Positions 18,024 to 26,737 of a stretch of 64,000 nt of DNA are shown here, piece by piece (position 1 is the first letter of the stretch; the number at the start of each line of letters is the position of its first letter). Below the pieces are notes generated by a model. It saw only the letters and a program-made list of their open reading frames with translations, was not told the DNA's origin and made no database searches. Both the position numbers and the translations under genes were made by a program. Origin of the DNA: an uncultured Bacteroides sp. (GTDB taxonomy: Bacteria; Bacteroidota; Bacteroidia; Bacteroidales; Bacteroidaceae); contig CAAFTU010000028.1 of assembly GCA_900766005.1 (NCBI GenBank), positions 1-64,000 on the forward strand, written 5' to 3'.

Positions 18024-18710
18024 ATGCAGCACATATTGATAGTAGAAGACGAGAAGAGAGTGGCCGACCTGCTGCAGAAGGGGTTGGAAGAGAACGGCTA
18101 TCACACGATGGTGGCCTACGACGGACGGATGGCCTTGCGCCTGTTCCGCTCGCATACGTTTCAGCTGGTGATTTCCGACATCATTCTGCCGCAGCTCGAC
18201 GGGTTTGAGCTGTGCAAGGAGATCCGGAAGCTGAATGCCGGTATTCCTGTGCTGATGCTCACCGCCTTGGGTTCTACCGACGACAAGCTGGACGGTTTTG
18301 ATGCCGGAGCAGACGATTACATGACCAAGCCGTTCGACTTCCGCGAACTGATGGCGAGGGTCAGGGTGCTGCTGAAAAGGGAGTCGGCCACCGTGAGCCG
18401 TCCGCCCGAACAGATTACCTATGCCGATCTGTCCATCCACCTGGGACTGCAGGAGGTGCGGCGGCGGGAGGTGCTCATCAAGCTTTCTCCCAAGGAGTAT
18501 AATCTGCTGCTGTATATGGTGCAAAATGCCGAGCGGGTGATCAGCCGTGTGGAGATAGCCGAAAAGGTGTGGAATACCCACTTCGATACCGGCACCAATT
18601 TCATTGATGTCTATATCAACTACCTGCGCAAGAAGATAGACAAGACATTCGACGTCAAGCTCATCCACACCAAGCCCGGGGTGGGTTTCATCCTAAGCGA
18701 TAAATTATGA
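18024..18710 (+). CDS. OmpR/CusR-type response regulator
   Basis: A 228-aa regulator. The receiver has VEDEKRVADLL, the phospho-acceptor Asp52 in VISDIILPQLDG and Lys in DDYMTKPFD. The C-terminal winged-helix (about 130-226) has KLSPKEYNLLLYM, the recognition-helix segment TNFIDVYINYLRKKID and the end HTKPGVGFIL. The kinase overlaps its end by ATGA, and the Mg2+ ATPase mgtA follows. The mgtA promoter has four 11-bp-spaced half sites, the classical layout for OmpR-type regulators. I infer this pair senses Mg2+ or envelope cation state, as PhoPQ does for mgtA in enterobacteria, though it is not clearly orthologous. Confidence 0.94.
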   Translation: MQHILIVEDEKRVADLLQKGLEENGYHTMVAYDGRMALRLFRSHTFQLVISDIILPQLDGFELCKEIRKLNAGIPVLMLTALGSTDDKLDGFDAGADDYMTKPFDFRELMARVRVLLKRESATVSRPPEQITYADLSIHLGLQEVRRREVLIKLSPKEYNLLLYMVQNAERVISRVEIAEKVWNTHFDTGTNFIDVYINYLRKKIDKTFDVKLIHTKPGVGFILSDKL

Positions 18711-20083
18711 AGATAAGAACCCGACTTACGTTGCAGAATACGGTTGTCATTGCTGCTGTATTTTTGCTGTGCATGGGGCTGATCTATTTTATCAGCGAGC
18801 AGACGCGCAGCAAGACTTTCTTTCACGACCTCAAGAGCGAGGCCATCACCAAAGCCCATCTGTTTCTCAACAGTCAGGTAGATGCTGCCACCATGCAGTC
18901 CATCTATCTCAACAACCGGAAGTTTATCAACGAAGTGGAGGTGGCGGTCTACGACCCCAGTTTCCGGATGCTCTATCACGATGCCATCCAGAACGACATC
19001 GTCAAGGAAAGCCCTTCGATGATCGACCGCATCCTGCGCGAGAAGGAAATCGAGTTCTGCGTGGGACGCTTTCAGGCGGTCGGCATGGTCTATCGCTTTG
19101 CCGGGAAAGACTACATCGTTACGGCTGCGGCCTACGACGGCTACGGACACGATAACCTGTGTCAGCTCAGGCTGCATCTGTGTGTGCTGTTTCTCGTGGG
19201 ACTCTCGCTGCTGTTTGCGGCCTGCTATTATCTTGCCTCTTCCTCGCTGAGGCCCATCCGCTCCATTGTGGGCGAAGTGGAGAAGATTACCGCGCGCTAC
19301 ATGGACCGCCGGCTGCCTGTGGCCCATGAGAAAGATGAACTGGGCGAGCTGTGTATGGCCTTCAACGCGCTGCTGGAGCGGCTCGATGTGTCGTTTCAAG
19401 CGCAGAAGATGTTTGTGAGCAATGTGTCGCATGAGATGCGCACCCCGCTGGCGGCGCTCATGGCCGAGCTCGACCTCGCCTTGCAGAAGGAGCGCACGGA
19501 GCAGCAGTATCAGACGGCCATCGCACAGGCTTTGCAGGATGCCCGGCGGATGACGAAACTGATTGACGGACTCTTGAACTTGGCGAAGGCCGACTATCAG
19601 AAGGAGCAGATAAAGATGCAGGAAATCCGCCTGGACGAACTGTTGCTCGATGCCCGCGAACTGATTCTCAAGGCGCATCCCGACTATCACATCGAACTGA
19701 TTTTTGAGCAGGAGGAAGCTGACGACGACCGGCTCATTACCGTGAGTGGCAACCTCTATCTGCTTACGATTGCTTTTTCTAATCTGATAGAGAACAATTG
19801 CAAATATTCGGCCGACCACACTTCGTTTATCCAGATTTCTTCCTGGAAAGGCTGTGCCATCGTGCGCTTGTCGGACGACGGCGTAGGCATGTCGGAAGCC
19901 GACAAGCAGCATCTCTTTACGCTCTTTTACCGGGGCGAGCAGGAGCTGTCGGTAGAGGGGCACGGCATCGGCATGACGCTTTCGCAGAAGATCATCCACC
20001 TTCATCAGGGAGGCATTACCGTCCATTCGGAGCAGGGAAGGGGCACGACTTTCATCGTTGAACTGCCTCACATTGCCGTCTGA
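18707..20083 (+). CDS. Two-component sensor histidine kinase
   Basis: A 458-aa membrane kinase. The first helix is at about 10-28 (VVIAAVFLLCMGLIYFI), a periplasmic sensor loop follows at about 30-155, and the second helix is near 157-180 (LHLCVLFLVGLSLLFAACYYL). A HAMP region precedes HisKA with NVSHEMRTPLAAL (His near 242). HATPase_c has NLIENNCKYSAD, LSDDGVGM and EGHGIGMTLSQKI. The gene is translationally coupled to the regulator. Its 3' end (the codons for PHIAV and the stop) is duplicated twice in the following 60 bases. Confidence 0.94.
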   Translation: MKIRTRLTLQNTVVIAAVFLLCMGLIYFISEQTRSKTFFHDLKSEAITKAHLFLNSQVDAATMQSIYLNNRKFINEVEVAVYDPSFRMLYHDAIQNDIVKESPSMIDRILREKEIEFCVGRFQAVGMVYRFAGKDYIVTAAAYDGYGHDNLCQLRLHLCVLFLVGLSLLFAACYYLASSSLRPIRSIVGEVEKITARYMDRRLPVAHEKDELGELCMAFNALLERLDVSFQAQKMFVSNVSHEMRTPLAALMAELDLALQKERTEQQYQTAIAQALQDARRMTKLIDGLLNLAKADYQKEQIKMQEIRLDELLLDARELILKAHPDYHIELIFEQEEADDDRLITVSGNLYLLTIAFSNLIENNCKYSADHTSFIQISSWKGCAIVRLSDDGVGMSEADKQHLFTLFYRGEQELSVEGHGIGMTLSQKIIHLHQGGITVHSEQGRGTTFIVELPHIAV

Positions 20084-20176
20084 CTGCTTGCTTCACATTG
20101 CCGTCTGACGTCTTGCTTCACATATTGATTGGTCTTATCGCTCTGCATTGCCTGCAGCTTGCTTCACATATCGCTT

Positions 20177-20216
20177 TTCTAATAGAATTCTAATACCATT
20201 CTAATGATCCTCTAAC
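20177..20216 (+). promoter_or_regulatory. Four 11-bp-phased half sites (operator) upstream of mgtA
   Basis: TTCTAAT starts at 20177, 20188 and 20199, exactly 11 bases apart, and a degenerate CTCTAAC continues the phase at 20210. This is the arrangement bound by dimers of OmpR/PhoP-type regulators on one DNA face. The block ends 23 bases before the mgtA -7 element. Confidence 0.75.
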
Positions 20217-20238
20217 GGTCTTTCCGACCGCTATCTTC

Positions 20239-20246
20239 TACTTTTG
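20239..20246 (+). promoter_or_regulatory. -7 promoter element of mgtA
   Basis: TACTTTTG is an exact TAnnTTTG. No TTTG is present at the usual -33 distance, which fits an activator-dependent promoter. The leader to the start codon is about 165 bases. Confidence 0.7.
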
Positions 20247-20300
20247 CAGCGAGAAAAGAAATTGAGTGATTATAAAGAGACAGAGTCTTTAATGACACAT

Positions 20301-20380
20301 GACTGATTAATTAAACAGACTGATGAAATAAACAGACTGATGAAATAAACAGACTGATGAATTAAACAGAGTGATTAAAC
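20301..20380. repeat. 17-bp tandem repeat in the mgtA leader, four full copies plus part
   Basis: The unit GACTGATGAAATAAACA runs at 20301, 20318, 20335 and 20352, with a shortened fifth copy at 20369. It lies inside the untranslated leader between promoter and start codon. Confidence 0.85.
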
Positions 20381-20419
20381 GAAACTAGAGTCATTAACTT
20401 GTAGTAAAAACGAAGCATT

Positions 20420-23068
20420 ATGTGGAAGAAGAAAAAACGCGAACAGGTAGTTGGCTTCAATGCCGAAAAGTTGTTTCTGGCAGCAGCACAGCCCTTGAGC
20501 ATGCTGTATAGCTATTGCCACACAGCACCGGGCGGACTGCATGTGTCGGAAGTGGAACACAGACAATCGCTGTATGGAAAGAACGAGGTGGAACACGAAA
20601 AGAGAAAGAATCCGGTTTCGGTCTTCATACAAGCTTTTATCAATCCGTTTATCGGGGTGCTGACCGGACTACTCATCATTTCCTTTGTGCTCGATGTGCT
20701 CTGGGCCGAGCCGGGCGAGCAGGACTGGATTACCATTGTTGTCATCTCCACCATGGTGGTGTTCAGCGCCATTCTCCGCTTCTGTCAGGAGTGGAAAGCC
20801 AGCGCATCGAGCGGCGCACTGCTGAAGATGGTCACCAATACCTGCTATGTGAAGCGGGAGGGGCAGCCCGACGAAGAAATCAGCATTGCCGAGCTGGTGC
20901 CCGGCGATGTGGTGATGATTGCCGCAGGCGACATGATACCGGCCGACCTCCGGCTGGTGCAGGCAAAGGACCTCTTTGTCAGCCAGTCGTCGCTTTCGGG
21001 AGAGTCGGTGCCCATCGAGAAATGTGCCGTGCAGAAAGAGAAGCAAGGGGGGAGAGGCAGTGTCGTGGAGCTGGACAACATCTGCTTCATGGGCACCAAT
21101 GTGGTGAGCGGTTCGGCCACGGGGATTGTGCTGGCCACCGGCAATCACACTTATCTGGGTGCCATTGCCAAGAATATTTCGGGCCACCGCGCTGCTACGG
21201 CTTTCGATAAGGGGATCAGTAAAGTGAGTTTTCTGCTCATCCGCTTCATGCTGGTGATGATTCCGTTCGTTTTTCTGGTCAACGGACTCACCAAGGGCGA
21301 CTGGTTCGAGGCGTTCATCTTCGCCGTGTCGGTGGCCGTGGGGCTCACTCCCGAAATGCTGCCGATGATTGTGACGGCCAATCTTTCGAAAGGGGCCGTG
21401 GCCATGTCGAAGAAGAAGACCATCGTGAAGGACTTGAATGCGATTCAGAATTTCGGCGCGATGAACATTCTCTGCACCGACAAGACCGGCACGCTCACCT
21501 GCGACCAGATTGTGCTTGAGAAGTATATCAATGCCGACGGCAGCTGCGACACCGAGAAGCGGATTCTGCGCCATGCCTATTTCAACAGTTTCTTTCAGAC
21601 GGGACTGAAGAACCTGATGGACAAGGCCATCCTCTCGCATGTGCAGGAGCTCTCTCTGGAGCATCTGAAGGACAATTACACCAAGGTGGACGAGATTCCG
21701 TTCGACTTTACCCGCCGCCGCATGTCGGTAGTGATTGAGGATGCGCAGGGCAAGCGGCAGATCATCACCAAGGGGGCTGTGGAAGAGATGATAGCCATCT
21801 GCTCTCATGCCGAGTTTGATAAGTCGGTGCAGCCCTTCACACCGCAGCTGAAGCAGCAGGCGAAGGAGATAAGCGAGCAGATGAACAGGCGGGGGATGAG
21901 GGTGCTGGCCGTGGCGCAGAAGAACTACATCGACAAGGACTGTCATTTCAGCGTGCAGGACGAGAACGGTATGGTGCTCATCGGCTTCCTGGCTTTCCTC
22001 GACCCGCCCAAGCCGTCGGCTGCCAGTGCCATCCGCCAGCTGAAGGAGCACGGCATTGAGGTGAAAATCCTCTCGGGCGACAACGATGCGGTGGTGCAGA
22101 CCATTGCCCGTCAGGTGGGCATCGACACCACCAATGCTCTCACCGGACCGGCACTGTCGGCCATGAGCGAGGAGAGCCGCCGGAACGCTGTGGTGCACAC
22201 CACTGTCTTCTCCAAGCTCACTCCTCTGCAGAAGACCGAAATCATCCAGCTCCTTCAGGAGCAGCAGCACACCGTGGGCTTCCTGGGCGACGGCATCAAC
22301 GACGCCTCCGCCTTGCGCCAGTCCGACATCGGCATTTCGGTAGACTCGGCCGTGGACATTGCCAAGGAGAGCGCCGACATCATCCTGCTGGAGAAAGACC
22401 TCATGGTGCTGGAAGACGGGGTGCTGGAAGGCAGAAAGACGTTCGGCAACATCACCAAGTACATCAAGATGACCGCCAGCTCCAACTTCGGCAACATGTT
22501 CAGCGTAATGGCCGCCAGTGCCTTCCTGCCTTTCCTGCCGATGCTGCCCATCCATCTGCTCATCCAGAACCTGCTCTACGACGTGTCGCAGACCACGATT
22601 CCGTTCGACCGGATGGATGCCGAATACCTGCGCAAGCCCCGCAAGTGGGATGCTTCGGACATGAGCCGCTTCATGCTCTTCATCGGGCCCATCAGCTCCG
22701 TGTTCGACATCATTACCTACCTGGTGATGTGGTATGCCTTCGGCTGTCAGTCGCCCGAGCACCAGGCCCTGTTCCAGTCGGGCTGGTTCATCGAGGGGCT
22801 CCTGTCGCAGACGCTCATTGTGCACATGATCCGCACGCGGAAGATTCCGTTCATCCAGAGCCGCGCCTCCTGGCAGGTCACCGGTCTCACGGGCCTCATC
22901 ATGGCTGTCGGCATTCTTCTTCCGTTCACCTCCTTCGGGAGCTCCATCGGACTGCAACCGCTGCCGCTGAGCTACTTCCCGTGGCTGATAGCCATCCTGT
23001 TTTCCTACTGCCTGCTCACGCAGACTGTGAAAAACTGGTACATCCGCCGTTTTGTGAAATGGTTATAA
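20420..23068 (+). CDS. mgtA: Magnesium-translocating P-type ATPase
   Basis: An 882-aa type IIIB P-type ATPase that imports Mg2+. The actuator loop has LSGESVP (about 193-199). The phosphorylation motif is DKTGTLT with the acceptor Asp near 354, followed by the P-domain hinge GDGINDASALR near 630 and several C-terminal helices. Length and the NPV-like FVLDVLW, FAVSVAVGLTPEM segments fit MgtA/MgtB. It stands alone behind its own promoter with phased half sites and directly follows a two-component pair. The coding region looks clearly more GC-rich than the accessory genes further right. Confidence 0.93.
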   Translation: MWKKKKREQVVGFNAEKLFLAAAQPLSMLYSYCHTAPGGLHVSEVEHRQSLYGKNEVEHEKRKNPVSVFIQAFINPFIGVLTGLLIISFVLDVLWAEPGEQDWITIVVISTMVVFSAILRFCQEWKASASSGALLKMVTNTCYVKREGQPDEEISIAELVPGDVVMIAAGDMIPADLRLVQAKDLFVSQSSLSGESVPIEKCAVQKEKQGGRGSVVELDNICFMGTNVVSGSATGIVLATGNHTYLGAIAKNISGHRAATAFDKGISKVSFLLIRFMLVMIPFVFLVNGLTKGDWFEAFIFAVSVAVGLTPEMLPMIVTANLSKGAVAMSKKKTIVKDLNAIQNFGAMNILCTDKTGTLTCDQIVLEKYINADGSCDTEKRILRHAYFNSFFQTGLKNLMDKAILSHVQELSLEHLKDNYTKVDEIPFDFTRRRMSVVIEDAQGKRQIITKGAVEEMIAICSHAEFDKSVQPFTPQLKQQAKEISEQMNRRGMRVLAVAQKNYIDKDCHFSVQDENGMVLIGFLAFLDPPKPSAASAIRQLKEHGIEVKILSGDNDAVVQTIARQVGIDTTNALTGPALSAMSEESRRNAVVHTTVFSKLTPLQKTEIIQLLQEQQHTVGFLGDGINDASALRQSDIGISVDSAVDIAKESADIILLEKDLMVLEDGVLEGRKTFGNITKYIKMTASSNFGNMFSVMAASAFLPFLPMLPIHLLIQNLLYDVSQTTIPFDRMDAEYLRKPRKWDASDMSRFMLFIGPISSVFDIITYLVMWYAFGCQSPEHQALFQSGWFIEGLLSQTLIVHMIRTRKIPFIQSRASWQVTGLTGLIMAVGILLPFTSFGSSIGLQPLPLSYFPWLIAILFSYCLLTQTVKNWYIRRFVKWL

Positions 23069-23069
23069 G

Positions 23070-23095
23070 AAAAGGGGGCATTGTCCCCCTTTTTC
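23070..23095. terminator. Bidirectional terminator between mgtA and the export operon
   Basis: AAAGGGGGCATTGTCCCCCT followed by TTTT. A 5-G/5-C stem is flanked by A- and T-runs, so it can end transcripts from both convergent sides; it nearly touches the stop codon of the minus-strand permease. Confidence 0.8.
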
Positions 23096-24302
23096 AGTTT
23101 CTGCCGATACACTTTTCTACTTTTGCCGATACACATTTCAGCTTCTGCCGGTACACCCATACACTGGTCAGGAAATAGACCAGCGTCTGCACCCAAAGCG
23201 CGGTGAATTCCGGGCGGATATCGGCCAGATTGGCTCCCATGGAGTTCAGCTTGACAAAAGCCAGGGTGCCGGGAGCCGCGGGTAGGAGATAGTGCACCGC
23301 CCGCCAATACCAGGGCATCAGCTCCAGCGGATAGGAGATGCCCGACAGAAAAATCAGTCCCACCGAAAAAAAAGCGATGAGCAGCAGCGGTGCTTCCGCA
23401 TCGGTGAAGTAGCGTGAAGCCGTGAGTCCCAAGAACGAGGTGGACATGAGGAAGGGCACTATCATGAGCGCGATATCCCCTCCGTTGCCGATGTGAGGAA
23501 TGGAGAAGAAATGCGGAAGCAGTCCCAGCAGAAAGAGCGAAAAGACAGTATAGAGCGAGCCGTACACCAGCATCTTGCCCAGCACCACCCGGCCGGCTGC
23601 CTTCCACCCGCTGCCGAAAGGAGTATACAGCCGGATGGAGCCGCTGAAACACTCTTCGCCGGTGAGCATCCCGATGACCATCAGCAGTGTCTGAAACAGG
23701 ATGACCATCATCACGGCAGGAATCAGATACGAGCCGTATCCCTCGGTGAAATTGTAGAGCGCCGTGCCTTCCACTCTCACAGGCTTTGCCATAGCCACGG
23801 CAATCATTCCTTGCGGAGAAAGAAAGGGCAGAATATCGGGGTGGCACTCCTCGCTCAGCGCCAGCATCACCCGCGATGAGGCTCCCTGCAACGCCTCGAA
23901 ATACAGAAAGGCAGCCGTAGTGGCATATTGCGGAAACACCGCCTCTTCGCCCCTGTACACCCGCTGCTCAAAGTCGCGGGGCAGGTACACAATGCCCTGC
24001 ACCCGTGCCTCCTTCATCCACTCCCGTGCCTCGCGGAAATCGCCGGCCAAGCCGTACACCTCCATTTGCGGCGTAGCCTCCAGCCAGCGGATATAGTTGC
24101 GGCTGAGCTGCGAATGAGAGCAGTCTACCACAGCCACCGGCATATCCGTTACCTTGTTCGGAGCGTACATATAGTTGTAAAGCAGCCCGTACAGGAAGAT
24201 TCCTCCCATCAGCACCAGCAACACGGCCGGTCGGGTGCTGACGGCGAGAAACTCCCGGCGGATGATGAAGGCCCATTGCCTATACTTGCTATCTGTTTTC
24301 AT
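23094..24302 (-). CDS. ABC-2-type permease (second of a pair)
   Basis: A 402-aa inner-membrane protein of the ABC2_membrane_3/YhhJ-YbhR type. One helix lies near 27-45 (VLLVLMGGIFLYGLLYNYMY), then a periplasmic domain of about 120 residues with the family string PVAVVDCSHSQLSRNYIRWL. Five or six helices follow in the C-terminal half (for example VMMVILFQTLLMVIGML, LLLIAFFSVGLIFLSGIS). It is the last gene of the minus-strand TolC-HlyD-permease-permease operon. No nucleotide-binding protein is encoded in the operon. Confidence 0.88.
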   Translation of the reverse strand: MKTDSKYRQWAFIIRREFLAVSTRPAVLLVLMGGIFLYGLLYNYMYAPNKVTDMPVAVVDCSHSQLSRNYIRWLEATPQMEVYGLAGDFREAREWMKEARVQGIVYLPRDFEQRVYRGEEAVFPQYATTAAFLYFEALQGASSRVMLALSEECHPDILPFLSPQGMIAVAMAKPVRVEGTALYNFTEGYGSYLIPAVMMVILFQTLLMVIGMLTGEECFSGSIRLYTPFGSGWKAAGRVVLGKMLVYGSLYTVFSLFLLGLLPHFFSIPHIGNGGDIALMIVPFLMSTSFLGLTASRYFTDAEAPLLLIAFFSVGLIFLSGISYPLELMPWYWRAVHYLLPAAPGTLAFVKLNSMGANLADIRPEFTALWVQTLVYFLTSVWVYRQKLKCVSAKVEKCIGRN

Positions 24303-24455
24303 ATCATTGTCATTATTATCAAATCAATATCATTATCAATATCATTAACATTATTCATATCATTATCAATAACATTCAATCTGTTCCAAATAAGACTCCC
24401 AAGTCAATTCTTCTCAGACTCCCAAATTCTTTTCTCAGACTTCCAAATATCTTCC

Positions 24456-25640
24456 TTATTGTAAGTGCTCCCATTTCCGGCTTTCGATGCCCCGTTTCAG
24501 CCGGGGGAGTAAAAGCAGCGCCAAAAGCGGAAAGACACAAAGGGCCACCGCCGAAGGCCAAAAATAAGCAAAGCCACCGTCGGCATAGAGGAGGGTCTGC
24601 GTGATTTCCGTGAAATGGCGCACGGGAAACAGCGTGGCAGCTCCCTTCACCACCGGATACATGTTGGCTACGGGGAAGGTGATGCCCGACAGCGTGGCGC
24701 CCAGCGAGCCGACCATAGACACTACACTGATGATATAAGCAAGCACGGGAAACAGGGCGTAGATGAACACGCCGAGCGACTGGGTGGAGACCACAAACAG
24801 GGCCGTCATGAGATTCATCTCCCACCAGCTTCCCTCAAACGGAATGTGCTCTATGCCGAACAGCACATAGTTGCCCAGCAGCCCCATGAGGATGAACAGG
24901 CAGGTGTAGGGCAGCAGCTTGCCCGCCACAGCCAGCACCATGTCTCCGTCCGCCGTCCGTATCCACCCGAGGGCCGTCCGCGTCTTTACCTCGATGCCCA
25001 CGGAGTAGACCGTTGTCAGCAGGATGAGGATCTGAAGCAGCACGAAGAAGAAAGGCTGGCTCAGATACACGGCATAGTCCAGACCGGGATTATAGATGGG
25101 GTGCGTGCTGGCCTGCACCGGCAGCAGAAACGTGGCCATCTGCTCCTTGTCTGCTCCCAGCGACACAGCCGTGAGCACGATAGGCGCCACAGACACCTCC
25201 GCCAGCGAGGTCTCAAAAGCCGCCATCAGCTCACTGCCCACGGCCAGCAAGGCATAGTGGTAGTAATAGGAGAGCACCGCATCCTTTCCCGTGAGGGCAT
25301 CCTGCTCAAACAGGGGCGGGATGGACAGATAGCCGTAGATTTCCTTCTGCTGCACCGCCCGGCGCGCTTCGGTCTCGTCAACAAAACGACGCGTCAGCCT
25401 GCAAGTGGGCACGGCAGCAATCCTCCGCACAATGGAGCGCGAAGTGGCACTGTTGTCATGATCCACCACCCCAATAGGGATATTCTCCATCTGTCCGTTG
25501 CCGAAGATGGTAGCCAGAAAGAAAAGGGTAAACAAAGGCAAAATGACACAGACACCGAAGTACAGGCGGCGATCGGTCATTCGTTTCCATTCCCGGCGAA
25601 GAACGGAGCAGAACGGAGAATATGTTTTCATTTCATTCAT
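24456..25640 (-). CDS. ABC-2-type permease (first of a pair)
   Basis: A 394-aa protein of the same class as its downstream neighbour. A helix near 27-45 (LYFGVCVILPLFTLFFLATIF) is followed by a periplasmic domain with IPIGVVDHDNSATSRSIVRR. C-terminal helices include FFFVLLQILILLTTVYSVG and the family string GITFPVANMYP. The two paralogues probably form a heterodimer that hands substrate to the HlyD adaptor and TolC. A 153-base gap of short imperfect repeats separates them. The start could also be the Met at codon 4. Confidence 0.88.
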   Translation of the reverse strand: MNEMKTYSPFCSVLRREWKRMTDRRLYFGVCVILPLFTLFFLATIFGNGQMENIPIGVVDHDNSATSRSIVRRIAAVPTCRLTRRFVDETEARRAVQQKEIYGYLSIPPLFEQDALTGKDAVLSYYYHYALLAVGSELMAAFETSLAEVSVAPIVLTAVSLGADKEQMATFLLPVQASTHPIYNPGLDYAVYLSQPFFFVLLQILILLTTVYSVGIEVKTRTALGWIRTADGDMVLAVAGKLLPYTCLFILMGLLGNYVLFGIEHIPFEGSWWEMNLMTALFVVSTQSLGVFIYALFPVLAYIISVVSMVGSLGATLSGITFPVANMYPVVKGAATLFPVRHFTEITQTLLYADGGFAYFWPSAVALCVFPLLALLLLPRLKRGIESRKWEHLQ

Positions 25641-25690
25641 TCGATAATCGTTTATTCGATAATCGTTTATTCGATAATCGTTTATTCGAA
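25641..25690. repeat. 15-bp tandem repeat, three copies, running into the HlyD stop
   Basis: The unit TCGATAATCGTTTAT occurs at 25641, 25656 and 25671, then breaks up in the last codons of the adaptor gene (stop 25682-25684). The repeat looks like copied gene-end sequence. Confidence 0.85.
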
Positions 25691-26686
25691 AGTTGTTGAT
25701 TCGTTGAGGGTGAGCAGCACCGACATACCCGGACGGAGGCCGCTGACTTGGCTTAGCGGGCGCGCATGCACCTCAAAAGTGCGCAGGTCGTAGCTGCCCG
25801 CCTGCCGGGTGGACTTCCACGTGGCGAAGCTGCCCAGCGGACTGATATAGTCGATGCGGAACTGCACCCTCTTGCGGCCGATGGCCGGCACGTCAGCTTC
25901 CACGGTTTCCCCCATCCGGAAGTGAGGCATCAAATCCTCGCGCACGTTGAACACCACATACATATCATCCATCACAATGAGATTCATGATGGGTGTGCCC
26001 GGAGCCACCAGCTCGCCCCGTTTGGGAAACAGCGTGGCAATCTGTCCGCTTTCGGGAGCCGTGAGCCGGGCATCCACCAGCAAGGCCGACACCTCGTCCA
26101 CCGTGCTTTGTGCGGCATTCACCAGGCTGGCAGCCGACTGCCTGTCCTCCCTGCGGGCCCCGTCCACAGCCATCTGATACTGCTCGTAGGCAGCCCGCTC
26201 GGCAGCTGCCGCTGCCTTATACACGGCCTCCACCTCGTCCTTCCGCTGAGACGACACCACGCTGTCGGCATACAACGTGCGGATGCGCCGATAGGTAGTC
26301 TGCGCCAAGGCCAGATCACTCTTCGACTTGTTCCACAGCTGCCAGGCAGTGGCCACAATCTGCCGGCGGGTGCCCGCATCCACCTTCCTGTTCTGCAGTT
26401 CGGCCACCTCCTTCAGCGCGTTCACCTGCCGGTATTTGGCATGCACCTCCGGACTGTTGATGACCACCAGCGTGTCGCCCTGCTTCACCCAGTCGCCCTC
26501 GCGCACCAGAAACGTATCAATGCGTCCGGGAAGCTTGCCGCTGATGCGGATTTCAGTGGCCTCCATCTCCCCCTGCAGAATCAGGGGCCGCTCCTTCATA
26601 AAGACGATGCCCAGCACAGTAAACACCGCAACGACGGCCATGACGATAAAGAATGCCCATGAAAGGGTCTTGTTCCATGTTCTCAT
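25682..26686 (-). CDS. HlyD-family membrane fusion protein
   Basis: A 334-aa adaptor with one N-terminal transmembrane helix (about 9-29, SWAFFIVMAVVAVFTVLGIV). The first lipoyl half is ISGKLPGRIDTFLVREGDWV, then an alpha-hairpin (about 95-215, rich in Ala, Gln and Glu), the second half LTAPESGQIATLFPKRGELV and a beta-barrel end (GSFATWKSTRQAGSYDLRTFE). This last segment is usual for the YhiI/YbhG-like adaptors that work with paired ABC-2 permeases. It lies between TolC and the permeases in one operon, with gaps of 25 and 41 bases. Confidence 0.9.
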   Translation of the reverse strand: MRTWNKTLSWAFFIVMAVVAVFTVLGIVFMKERPLILQGEMEATEIRISGKLPGRIDTFLVREGDWVKQGDTLVVINSPEVHAKYRQVNALKEVAELQNRKVDAGTRRQIVATAWQLWNKSKSDLALAQTTYRRIRTLYADSVVSSQRKDEVEAVYKAAAAAERAAYEQYQMAVDGARREDRQSAASLVNAAQSTVDEVSALLVDARLTAPESGQIATLFPKRGELVAPGTPIMNLIVMDDMYVVFNVREDLMPHFRMGETVEADVPAIGRKRVQFRIDYISPLGSFATWKSTRQAGSYDLRTFEVHARPLSQVSGLRPGMSVLLTLNESTTFE

Positions 26687-26693
26687 TTCATTT

Positions 26694-26737
26694 TATGGTT
26701 TAGGTTGATAATTAGTATGGTTTAGGTTGATAGTTAG
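26694..26737. repeat. 22-bp tandem duplication over the TolC stop codon
   Basis: TATGGTTTAGGTTGATAATT plus AG at 26694-26715 and again at 26716-26737 with one change. The right copy is coding (last codons NYQPKP of the outer-membrane factor); the left copy covers the stop and the downstream gap. Confidence 0.85.

Noticed and set aside
20669..22957. A 762-codon open frame on the minus strand of mgtA
   Set aside because: It mirrors the mgtA coding frame, is rich in His/Glu/Gly from reverse-complement codons and contains no domain motif. It is a shadow of a GC-rich gene.
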